DNA from: Bilifractor sp002394235
Lineage (GTDB): Bacteria; Bacillota; Clostridia; Lachnospirales; Lachnospiraceae
Direction: 5' to 3'
DNA length: 64,000 nucleotides
NCBI RefSeq assembly: GCF_052118845.1
Contig: NZ_JBQKGJ010000016.1
Location: 9,936-73,935, forward strand
The notes under the pieces are model-generated. The model was not told the DNA's origin, ran no database searches, and saw only the letters and a list, made by a program, of their open reading frames with translations. The number at the start of each line of letters is the position of its first letter. Position 1 is the stretch's first letter. The position numbers and the translations under genes are program-made. Of this stretch, positions 18,412 through 25,518 are shown one piece after another.

Positions 18412-19293
18412 TTATTCTCCTGCCTCCTTTCCGCTCATAACCTTGACAATGATCACACCAATCACCGCGGTAACCGCCAGAAGAATGGTGTTCATGGCTG
18501 TGGACATTCCGTACTGGCCACTGCCGTACAACTGGAATACGTAAGTGGTCATGACCTCGGTCTTATGTCCGGGTCCGCCGTTTGTCAATACATAGATGAT
18601 ATCGAAGACCTTCAGACCGTAGGTGATGCCGAATACCAGATTGATCATGATCGGTCCACGCATCATCGGAAGTGTCACATAAGACAGCTTCTTCCAGAAA
18701 CCGGCACCGTCAATCTCTGCCGCCTCATAAAGGGAATCATCAATCGTATTCAGCCCGGCCAGGAAGATCGTCATGACATAGCCGATACCTCTCCAGGCAT
18801 CCACCGAAAAGATCGAATTCCACACCATATGAGGATCGGACAGCCACTTCTGCTTCAATACATCGAGCCCAAGAGTCGTGAATGTGCTGTTCAGAAGTCC
18901 GGTATTGTAAGAAAAGATCGAGCTGAAGATAATTCCAATGATTACGAAGGGAAGAATGGACGGCAGATAGAATACCGTCCGGTAGAACTTCTTGCCCTTC
19001 AGCCTGGAATTCAGAAGAATCGCAAGGAAAAAGGCGGGAATAATTTTCACCACATTGGAGATCAGCGTGAACCGGACCGTATTCCAGAAACCCGCCATGT
19101 AATTCTTATTGGATGTAAAAAGGTCGATATAATTCTGCAGACCGATAAAATGAAGTCCGTTCTTCGGCGTCATTCTCCCCCAGTCCGTGAAAGAATAGAA
19201 TACGCCGAGAATACTTGGAAAAAGGAAAAACACCACATAAATAATCAGCGGCAGAATGACGAACCATCTCGGGTAAATCTTATTTTTATTCAT
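18412..19293 (-). CDS. Carbohydrate ABC transporter permease, MalF-like
   Basis: First permease subunit of the CUT1 importer, 293 residues, six predicted membrane helices beginning with WFVILPLIIYVVFFLFP. The EAA loop is EAAEIDGAGFWKKLSYVTLP. ATG 19293 follows GAGGCAACT. It lies 273 bp behind the binding-protein gene with a large hairpin in the gap, a layout that usually allows more binding protein than permease to be made. Confidence 0.93.
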   Translation of the reverse strand: MNKNKIYPRWFVILPLIIYVVFFLFPSILGVFYSFTDWGRMTPKNGLHFIGLQNYIDLFTSNKNYMAGFWNTVRFTLISNVVKIIPAFFLAILLNSRLKGKKFYRTVFYLPSILPFVIIGIIFSSIFSYNTGLLNSTFTTLGLDVLKQKWLSDPHMVWNSIFSVDAWRGIGYVMTIFLAGLNTIDDSLYEAAEIDGAGFWKKLSYVTLPMMRGPIMINLVFGITYGLKVFDIIYVLTNGGPGHKTEVMTTYVFQLYGSGQYGMSTAMNTILLAVTAVIGVIIVKVMSGKEAGE

Positions 19294-19395
19294 AGTTGCC
19301 TCATACTAATTTCTGTCAGCGGCTGCTGCATTTGTTTTCATGCGCTGCGGCAAATCCGCTTTCCCACCATCCGGTTTTATATCCTCTAACGAAGG

Positions 19396-19438
19396 AGTGT
19401 CGCCTGCAGAGGCCCTCCTCAGGCCTCCGGGCGACACT
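19396..19438 (-). other. Hairpin between binding-protein and permease genes
   Basis: A nested inverted repeat (AGTGTCGCC...GGCGACACT with an inner GAGGCC/GGCCTC stem) without a T-run. It probably trims or stabilises the operon mRNA. Confidence 0.6.
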
Positions 19439-19442
19439 TCAT

Positions 19443-19515
19443 TGTAAACGCTCATACGATGCATTGTGCCACAAACTGTATAAGCCGCGGATTGCTCCGT
19501 GCCCCACACGCGGGA
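19443..19515 (-). repeat. Dispersed intergenic element, copy A
   Basis: Read on the minus strand it shows CACGGAGCAATCCG, then GCTTATACAGTTTGTGGCAC and ATCGTATG. The right half matches the copy at 34690-34768 closely; the left arm of the hairpin is degenerate. Confidence 0.75.
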
Positions 19516-19566
19516 CATCACTGCCTGCTCAGAGCGTTTTCCTGTTCTCCGTCTGTTTCCGCAGGA

Positions 19567-21057
19567 TTACTTCCATGCGGAATCACCGGCTGTTTTCGCC
19601 GATTCTGCACGGTTCGCATCCATATTCTTCAGGACGTCATTAGCCTCCATAGAGCCCTGGCAGAAGGAAATCATATCCGCGCCGAAATCCATCCAATAAT
19701 CGTTGGTGTACTTGGTGCCGTTCTGAAGTACAGTTACGCCCATCTTATTCGGGTCAACCGAACTCATGAATTCCTTTTCCTCAGGCAGCCAGTGCTGTTC
19801 GATATCTACGTTTACATCCAGGTTCGTATACTGCGGAGAATTGTCCAGAATCTCCTGCAGGCTCTCCGGTGTACATACAAACTGGAAGAACGCCTTTACA
19901 AGATCCTCATGCTCCGTTCCCTTATAGCCGAACATGGTCGGGCCGGCCGGATTGGTCGGATACCAGGTGTTATCGCCGAGCGGGATCAGGAACATTCCAA
20001 ACTCATCCTTTGTGCCGGTATCATCCTTGATCTGCTGAATGAAGCTGGAGTTTGCCATTGCCATTGCTGTATTTCTGTCGCCGAACTCATTGCTCAGGTT
20101 TGTGGAATCGGTTCCTACCCAATCCTCTCCAAAGTAGCCGTCATCGGAAAGCTCCTTGAACTCATTCAGAACCTCAAGCATCTTCTTGTTGTCTGCAAAG
20201 GTTGCCTCGTTGTTGTTCAGCTTGTCATAAAGGTCCGGATCATCCTCGGTGTATACACCGCCGATCTGGAAGAACGCGAGCTGATGCTGCCATCCGTCCG
20301 CGCCGGGCATGAACCACGGTGTCTCGACACCAGAATCTTTGATTGTCTTCAGATCCTTTTTCAGCTCATCATAGGTTGTCGGCACCTCGTTAATGCCGAG
20401 CTCCTTGAACATGGTCTTGTTGTAAACCATGACATACTCCGGAGAATTATGCCAGATCTGCAGTCCGTAGAGCTTGCCGTCGCTGATACAGGATGCCTGA
20501 CGGGTCTCCGGCATGACGTTCTGCCAGTCAGCTCCGGTAAAATCGATGCAGTACTCTTCCGGATTTCCAATGTTGGACTCAATGGCTCCAACCGGGTTCG
20601 ACTGAATCCAGAAAATATCCGGGCAGGTGCCGTTCGCCAGATCCGACTGGAGAATATCCAGATACTGATCGGCCGGAATCGTCTGAAGATCTACGGTGAC
20701 ACCATAGGTATCCTCGAATCTCTGGATCGTCGCATCATAACGGTTGTCCATCCATCCGGCGGATACCAGAATGCTCAACGTCTGACCGTCAAACTGGCCA
20801 TCATTCGGGATCTCCTTGACCACTACATTGTCGCCGGAAGCCGCGGAAGTCGATGATACTGCCGTTGTCTCCACCGACTCTGTCGCGGATGAAGAAGATG
20901 TCGCCGCCGCTTCCTCCGCCGATGAAGAAGCAGCTGCCGCCGTCGATGAAGAAGTCGACGCGTTTGCCGAAGAGGAACTTGTCGAGCTTCCGCAGCCCGC
21001 AAACAGCGACGCAGCCATAGCGCCGCACATCAACATAGAGATTACTTTTCTTTTCAT
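19567..21057 (-). CDS. Extracellular sugar-binding lipoprotein (CUT1 family)
   Basis: Substrate-binding protein of the importer, 496 residues. A lipoprotein signal (ASLFAGCGSS, Cys near residue 22) leads into a Ser/Ala/Thr-rich linker to about residue 75. The mature domain has SBP_bac_1 features: DGQTLSILVSAGWMDNRYDATIQ, RFEDTYGVTVDLQTIPADQY, NGTCPDIFWIQ and GLQIWHNSPEYVMVYNK. ATG 21057 follows GAGGGAGGAAA. It is the first gene of an operon with two permeases and a glycosidase, divergent from a YesM/YesN pair that very likely controls it. The sugar is unknown, presumably an oligosaccharide cut by the glycosidase. Confidence 0.93.
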   Translation of the reverse strand: MKRKVISMLMCGAMAASLFAGCGSSTSSSSANASTSSSTAAAASSSAEEAAATSSSSATESVETTAVSSTSAASGDNVVVKEIPNDGQFDGQTLSILVSAGWMDNRYDATIQRFEDTYGVTVDLQTIPADQYLDILQSDLANGTCPDIFWIQSNPVGAIESNIGNPEEYCIDFTGADWQNVMPETRQASCISDGKLYGLQIWHNSPEYVMVYNKTMFKELGINEVPTTYDELKKDLKTIKDSGVETPWFMPGADGWQHQLAFFQIGGVYTEDDPDLYDKLNNNEATFADNKKMLEVLNEFKELSDDGYFGEDWVGTDSTNLSNEFGDRNTAMAMANSSFIQQIKDDTGTKDEFGMFLIPLGDNTWYPTNPAGPTMFGYKGTEHEDLVKAFFQFVCTPESLQEILDNSPQYTNLDVNVDIEQHWLPEEKEFMSSVDPNKMGVTVLQNGTKYTNDYWMDFGADMISFCQGSMEANDVLKNMDANRAESAKTAGDSAWK

Positions 21058-21157
21058 ACTTTTTCCTCCCTCTCATTGTTGAATAAACTGACGTTTCCAC
21101 ATAACATAATCATAACAAGACAATGCATCCAAAACCATGGATAAAACCTTTCTGCAG

Positions 21158-21184
21158 TTGAACAAAATTGTCCTGTTTGAACAA
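21158..21184. promoter_or_regulatory. Direct repeat TTGAACAA, candidate regulator site
   Basis: Two identical TTGAACAA octamers start at 21158 and 21177, 19 bp apart, in the 320-bp divergent region between the sugar operon and the kinase gene. AraC-type regulators often bind such direct repeats. A possible minus promoter, TTGGAT-17-TTATGT, lies at 21104-21132. Confidence 0.35.
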
Positions 21185-21303
21185 TTTTCTTCTATTTATT
21201 TTCGATTCCATGGCAATAATCACGAATTCCCTGTTCGTAATGGCCCATGTACACATGTGATCCGCTACAATTCCGGGATGATTTTCTGCGTCTGCTCACG
21301 GAT

Positions 21304-21332
21304 TTGTCAAGTCCATGTAAAACGTTTATAAT
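21304..21332 (+). promoter_or_regulatory. Promoter of the second two-component operon
   Basis: TTGTCA at 21304-21309, 17-bp spacer, perfect TATAAT at 21327-21332. Transcription should begin near 21339, which rules out the in-frame ATG at 21333 as the kinase start. Confidence 0.75.
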
Positions 21333-21377
21333 ATGATGGTAACTTATAAAAAATCTCACTCGAAAGGAAATTATCTG

Positions 21378-23300
21378 TTGAAAAATCACATCCGGCACAG
21401 AAAATCGGAACCGGAAAAAATCCCTCCTCTGTCGGCCTCGCAAGACCAGAAAACAGCAAGAAGGCCCCGGAAGCTGCAGACCAAGCTGTTTCTATATATC
21501 CTGCTTCCTCCACTCCTCGTTCTGACCTTCTTTGCGCTGTTTTTTCTCCGATACAACTCGAATATCCTGATCAGCCGAGAGCAGAATATGCTTCAGACGC
21601 TCAATTCAACCTTGATGAATGAGACAGAGAAGCAGCTCAAGGACATGGATATGGTATCCTCCAATATAAATTTCTATAACCGCAAGACCAAATTTATGCC
21701 TGCCGTTCTGGATTTCAGCGTGACCTCCGATGAAGGCCATGCCTTTCTGGATGTTGTGCAGATGTCGAACGGTCTCGATCTTGACGCAGACCAGGTAAAT
21801 ATCTACGACCTCTATGGGCATGTCATCGAATCCGGGACCATCACCAAAAATGATACCTATTCCGAAAACAATGAAAAATGGCTCGAGAAGGCGGTCCGGC
21901 TTCGCGGTTATAAATTCCTGAGCGCGCCCTATGAGACCCGGAAATACTCCGCCGGAGCTTCGAATTCAGCATGGTATCTGTCTCTGTACCGGGCCTCTCT
22001 CGACGGCCAGAACCGTGTCATAGGCGGAATTGAAACGGTCAAGAACTGCAAGGTTCTCTTTCATGACATCACAGCTTACCTGAGCAAAAGCTCCACGCAG
22101 GCGGATATTTTGATTTTTGATTCGGACGGGACTCTGATTTTTCCTTATGATACAACTGAAAATCATAAAGACATCAGTCAGACCTACTATCAGACTCTTT
22201 CCGGCACGAACGACAGCTACGGCATCGGAACCGATCCGGAATCCGGAATCAAATATCAGTACGCCCGGCAGACCTCGACCTACAGCGGCTGGACCTATGT
22301 GGCTCTTCAGCAAAACAACGCCATTCTGCGTCCAGTCTACCAGATGCTCCGAGTCCTGATCACGATCACCGGCCTGATGGTGCTGTTTTCCATTATCCTC
22401 TCCCTGTATCTGACTCACAACATGGTCAAGCCCATCAAGCATCTGAAGCACGTGATTCAACGGCTGCGTCTGGAAAATCTCGGAGAGGAAAAGCTCGACC
22501 ATTATGACGCCTCCTATGAGGAGCTCGGTGAGCTGTACCGGGAATTCCAGAAGATGAGTGAATCCCTTCAGCAGTCCCTCGCCGAGCTCGAAATCGCACA
22601 GAAGCTCGAGCTGAAATCCCGCGTGATTGCGCTGCAGGTGCAGATGAACCCTCATTTTTATTACAATACTCTTTCCTGCATCAGCATATTGGCGGAAAAC
22701 GGTCAGAACAAGGATGTCACAAAGCTCTGCCAGACGCTCTCCCGCATCATGCGGTATATCACCAATACCGGCATCACGATCGTTACTGTTGCCGATGAGA
22801 TTCACTATATTGAAGAGTATATGTACTGCATGAAAGTACGCTATCAGGAGAGTCTGAATTATCACATTGATATTCTCCCCGAAATCATGGAGCAAAAAAT
22901 TCCCAAGCTCATCATTCAGCCCCTTGTGGAGAACTCCATCAAGTACGGGACCAATTGTCTGCCGCCGTGGAAAATCACCATTACGAGCTTCCGGGACAAA
23001 TCCATGTGGTATATCCGGGTCACAGATTCCGGAAACGGATTCGGGGAAGAGGTGCTCGATGAACTGAATGAGAAGATCGCCACGATCAACCGCGACCTGA
23101 ACCACAATCTCACCGATCTCAAAATCGGCGGGCTCGGCATGATCAATGTATATATACGCTGGAAGCTCTACTGCGGAGACGATATTGTCTTTGACTTTGG
23201 AAACACAGAAGACGGCCATGCTTATGTGACAATCGGAAGAAAAACGCCGGGCGGCACAGGAAATATGACAATTCCAAAAGAGAAAGGTTTTATATTATGA
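21378..23300 (+). CDS. Sensor histidine kinase, YesM type
   Basis: Membrane sensor kinase of 640 residues from TTG 21378, chosen because GAAAGGA lies 10 bp upstream and the promoter -10 box overlaps the alternative ATG. Membrane helices at about 37-58 and 326-348 enclose a long extracytoplasmic dCache-like domain (about 60-325). HAMP follows, then QMNPHFYYNTL with the phospho-accepting His near 426, and a HATPase domain with PLVENSIKYG and DSGNGFGEE. The stop overlaps the regulator start (ATGA). It probably senses the sugar handled by the divergent ABC operon, directly or through its binding protein. Confidence 0.92.
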   Translation: MKNHIRHRKSEPEKIPPLSASQDQKTARRPRKLQTKLFLYILLPPLLVLTFFALFFLRYNSNILISREQNMLQTLNSTLMNETEKQLKDMDMVSSNINFYNRKTKFMPAVLDFSVTSDEGHAFLDVVQMSNGLDLDADQVNIYDLYGHVIESGTITKNDTYSENNEKWLEKAVRLRGYKFLSAPYETRKYSAGASNSAWYLSLYRASLDGQNRVIGGIETVKNCKVLFHDITAYLSKSSTQADILIFDSDGTLIFPYDTTENHKDISQTYYQTLSGTNDSYGIGTDPESGIKYQYARQTSTYSGWTYVALQQNNAILRPVYQMLRVLITITGLMVLFSIILSLYLTHNMVKPIKHLKHVIQRLRLENLGEEKLDHYDASYEELGELYREFQKMSESLQQSLAELEIAQKLELKSRVIALQVQMNPHFYYNTLSCISILAENGQNKDVTKLCQTLSRIMRYITNTGITIVTVADEIHYIEEYMYCMKVRYQESLNYHIDILPEIMEQKIPKLIIQPLVENSIKYGTNCLPPWKITITSFRDKSMWYIRVTDSGNGFGEEVLDELNEKIATINRDLNHNLTDLKIGGLGMINVYIRWKLYCGDDIVFDFGNTEDGHAYVTIGRKTPGGTGNMTIPKEKGFIL

Positions 23301-24064
23301 AATACGGAGTTATTGTTGCGGAAGATGAAATACTGATCCAGCAGAACATCATAAAAAAAATTGAAAATTCAGGAACCGGCTTCACCGTCGTCGGAAAGGC
23401 CCAGACGGGCATTCAGGCACTGGAGCTGATCAATGCCTCTAATCCCTATCTGCTCGTGACCGACATTCGAATGCCGGTCATGGATGGTCTGGAGCTGATC
23501 GAGCAGGCCCGTGAAAATCACCCGGACCTTGATGTAATCGTCGTCAGCGGATATTCCGACTTTGAATACGCCAAGCGTGCCATACACCTTCAGGTGAAGG
23601 AATATCTGCTCAAGCCCGTGGATGAGGATCAGCTTCGGACGGTTTTATCCTCTCTCGCAAACAAATACCGGATGGAAGAACAGGAGCTCGAGAAGAGCTT
23701 CTCCTTCGAATTCTCATGCCACTCCTCCCGGGAAATTGCGGAGCTTCTGAAGAATTACCTCACGCGGGAATTTGACCACGACATCAATATGAATCTGATC
23801 GCCGAAAAGCTGAACTATAGTCCGAGCTACCTTTCCAAGGTATTTCTGCAGACCTATCACATGCCTCCGACAAAATACCTGATATCCCTTCGAATGCAGA
23901 AAGCCAAGAAGCTCATGGATCGAAATCCCGACTATCCCATTCATATAATCGGAGAAGCTGTAGGGTATGACGATCCGGGCTATTTCTCGCGGATCTTCAA
24001 GAAATATGAGGGCGTCAGCCCGCAGAAATACCGGGGCGGTTCCACAGCCGACACCCCGGAATAA
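23297..24064 (+). CDS. YesN-type response regulator, AraC family
   Basis: Response regulator of 255 residues. The receiver domain has EDE near 10, phospho-acceptor D56 in LLVTDIRMPVMDG and KPVDEDQ carrying the conserved Lys near 108. A short linker leads to an AraC double helix-turn-helix (about 150-250: NMNLIAEKLNYSPSYLSKVF, YFSRIFKKYEGVSPQKYR). It overlaps the kinase gene by four bases. It is the likely activator of the divergent sugar operon starting at 21057. Confidence 0.94.
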   Translation: MKYGVIVAEDEILIQQNIIKKIENSGTGFTVVGKAQTGIQALELINASNPYLLVTDIRMPVMDGLELIEQARENHPDLDVIVVSGYSDFEYAKRAIHLQVKEYLLKPVDEDQLRTVLSSLANKYRMEEQELEKSFSFEFSCHSSREIAELLKNYLTREFDHDINMNLIAEKLNYSPSYLSKVFLQTYHMPPTKYLISLRMQKAKKLMDRNPDYPIHIIGEAVGYDDPGYFSRIFKKYEGVSPQKYRGGSTADTPE

Positions 24065-24180
24065 GAACCCGGGTATCGGGCAGTGCTTCCATGGGTGCCG
24101 CGGAATGAAACATCACTGCATTGTTCCAGAGTCACCCTGGACGCCTCGGAATAATAAGTTTACATCGTGCCTCTGCCCGC

Positions 24181-24238
24181 AAAAACAAATGAAAAGCAGT
24201 GGCCGCCTTATCAAATATTCTCTGACAAGACGGCCACT
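24181..24238 (-). terminator. Minus-strand terminator at the left end of the AT-rich region
   Basis: Hairpin AGTGGCCG...CGGCCACT (24198-24238). Read leftward it is followed by GCTTTTCATTTGTTTTT; read rightward there is no T-run. It therefore fits the end of a leftward transcript coming from the AT-rich region. Confidence 0.55.
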
Positions 24239-24580
24239 ACTGAAATGGTTCAATGCTATTCAATTTTCTACACTTTCTTTATTTAATTTTTTGTACAATC
24301 GGACTTATTTAATTTTTCTTTCTAAGGACCTGTTATAAATAATAATGATAAATGGATTTAATTATTTTTCGGTTTCTGAATTACAGCTTATAAAATATTG
24401 ACTGCTGTCACATCTCTAATCAGTCACATATCTTATCAATTACTGCTATGAATCACATATCCCTCTTTCGTGATTCCTCTTAATTACAGGTATGCTCTCT
24501 GTTTCTCTTAAAACAGTGCTTTCAATAAATTCAAAGGAAAGAAACATAAGTACGATAATCTTTATCTGTTCCCTGCGTCG

Positions 24581-24757
24581 TCAGGATATTGAGCTGTAGA
24601 TTCTCGCATAGAACTCACGCTCCTGCATTCTCTTCTCTCTATCCCGCTTAGAAAGTTCTGTGAATTCATCGGAATCTCTTCCTCGTTCCGGCCGGTGATA
24701 TCTGCACGCCTGTCCGAAAATCCCTTCCGATGTTTTGGATATTTCTGTCGCGTCCAT
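24581..24757 (-). CDS. Possible 58-residue charged protein
   Basis: Small open frame from ATG 24757 to TGA 24583. The product is hydrophilic, begins MDATEISKTSEGIFGQ and ends in a Lys/Arg/Glu-rich stretch (SKRDREKRMQEREFYARI) that could form a helix. I do not recognise it. Its ribosome site (GACGAGAAATTAC) is weak, so it may be untranslated or a remnant of a larger gene. It lies inside the proposed leftward transcript of the AT-rich region. Confidence 0.35.
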   Translation of the reverse strand: MDATEISKTSEGIFGQACRYHRPERGRDSDEFTELSKRDREKRMQEREFYARIYSSIS

Positions 24758-24944
24758 GTAATTTCTCGTCTTTACAGGGCTTCGTTTCTTTACACGAATC
24801 CTTTGGATGCTTCAGATTTTCCGTGGTATATACTCAATATGAATTGCAAGCTTCACATTACCTTTCATATCATGGGTTCCGGATTATACCAGGAACTCGG
24901 TTACTTTCTTCTCTCTTATAAAAGGTCTTCTCTGAGGGAACTGC

Positions 24945-24995
24945 TTATGCAATACCACTTTCATATTGAGGATGATGTGCCGGTGGAATTCCCAT
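24945..24995 (-). CDS. Possible 16-residue leader peptide
   Basis: ATG 24995 sits eight bases after a perfect AGGAGG (25003-25008), the best ribosome site in the AT-rich region, yet the frame (MGIPPAHHPQYESGIA) stops after 16 codons. Open sense codons resume for 24 codons after the stop, so this is either a leader peptide or the start of a decayed gene. Confidence 0.4.
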   Translation of the reverse strand: MGIPPAHHPQYESGIA

Positions 24996-25163
24996 TGGAC
25001 TGTCCTCCTTCTCTCGTATTTTAATTAAAGATCCGAACTTAACGTTTATCCGATATGATATCAAAGGCCGTTCCCTCTGTTCATGTAATCCTGAATCGGA
25101 TCTGAATATCAGGACGGAGCTTTTATCGGATTAATTCTGTCGCCCGTTCTTTAATGTGATTAA

Positions 25164-25192
25164 AGGATAACACAGAGAATCCTATTTGTCAA
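25164..25192 (-). promoter_or_regulatory. Minus-strand promoter in the AT-rich region
   Basis: TTGACA (25192-25187) with a 17-bp spacer to TATCCT, or 16 bp to TTATCC. The -35 box is perfect. The predicted leader of about 160 nt before 24995 contains inverted repeats, including CCTGA/TCAGG and AATCCGAT/ATCGGAT. Confidence 0.5.
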
Positions 25193-25386
25193 TGCATTTT
25201 TAATTTATTATTTACTTATTCTCTCTTTTTCTCATCTTATTTTATTATTTTTGCTTTTTATTCATTCATTTCATTATATTCTGACATATTTCAGTAAAAC
25301 TCCAGTTTTCATGTTATTGACCAACAATGAGCTCTCTCACCACTAGGCAAGAACATTCACAACGACAACAACTATCGGCATGGAGA

Positions 25387-25438
25387 GGCACAAAGCAATC
25401 CGTGTGCGTGTCCGCGGAGCAACCCGAAGCTTATGTAT
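25387..25438 (+). repeat. Dispersed intergenic element, degenerate copy J
   Basis: GCAATCCGTG...GCGGAGCAACCCGAAGCTTATGTA resembles the right half of the element copies at 34690-34768 and 63961-64000. Confidence 0.5.
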
Positions 25439-25448
25439 ATTTTGGACG

Positions 25449-25497
25449 ACAAAAAACAAAAAGGTCAGAACCCACACAAAAATCAGGGTTCTGACCT
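25449..25497 (-). terminator. Terminator of the aconitase-family gene
   Basis: Perfect 12-bp stem AGGTCAGAACCC/GGGTTCTGACCT. Read leftward it is followed by TTTTTGTTTTTTG, 22 bp after the stop codon at 25519. Confidence 0.9.
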
Positions 25498-25518
25498 CAC
25501 ATAGCATCGACCGAGTGT

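Larger units (their letters stand above)
24065..25518. other. 1.45-kb AT-rich region without an ordinary gene
   Basis: Between the second response regulator and the aconitase-family gene. Base composition falls sharply compared with both sides, above all at 24240-24560 and 25150-25330. It holds no long open frame. What can be seen is a minus-strand promoter (25164-25192), a leader with inverted repeats, a 16-codon and a 58-codon frame, and a leftward terminator, listed separately. At 25387-25438 there is a weak copy of the dispersed intergenic element. Confidence 0.7.

Noticed and set aside
17542..19389. 615-codon rightward open frame
   Set aside because: Antisense to two well-supported permease genes; the His/Arg-rich composition is typical of a shadow frame.
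24695..25024. Rightward 109-codon frame in the AT-rich region
   Set aside because: No ribosome site or promoter, and a low-quality product; leftward signals in the same place are stronger.
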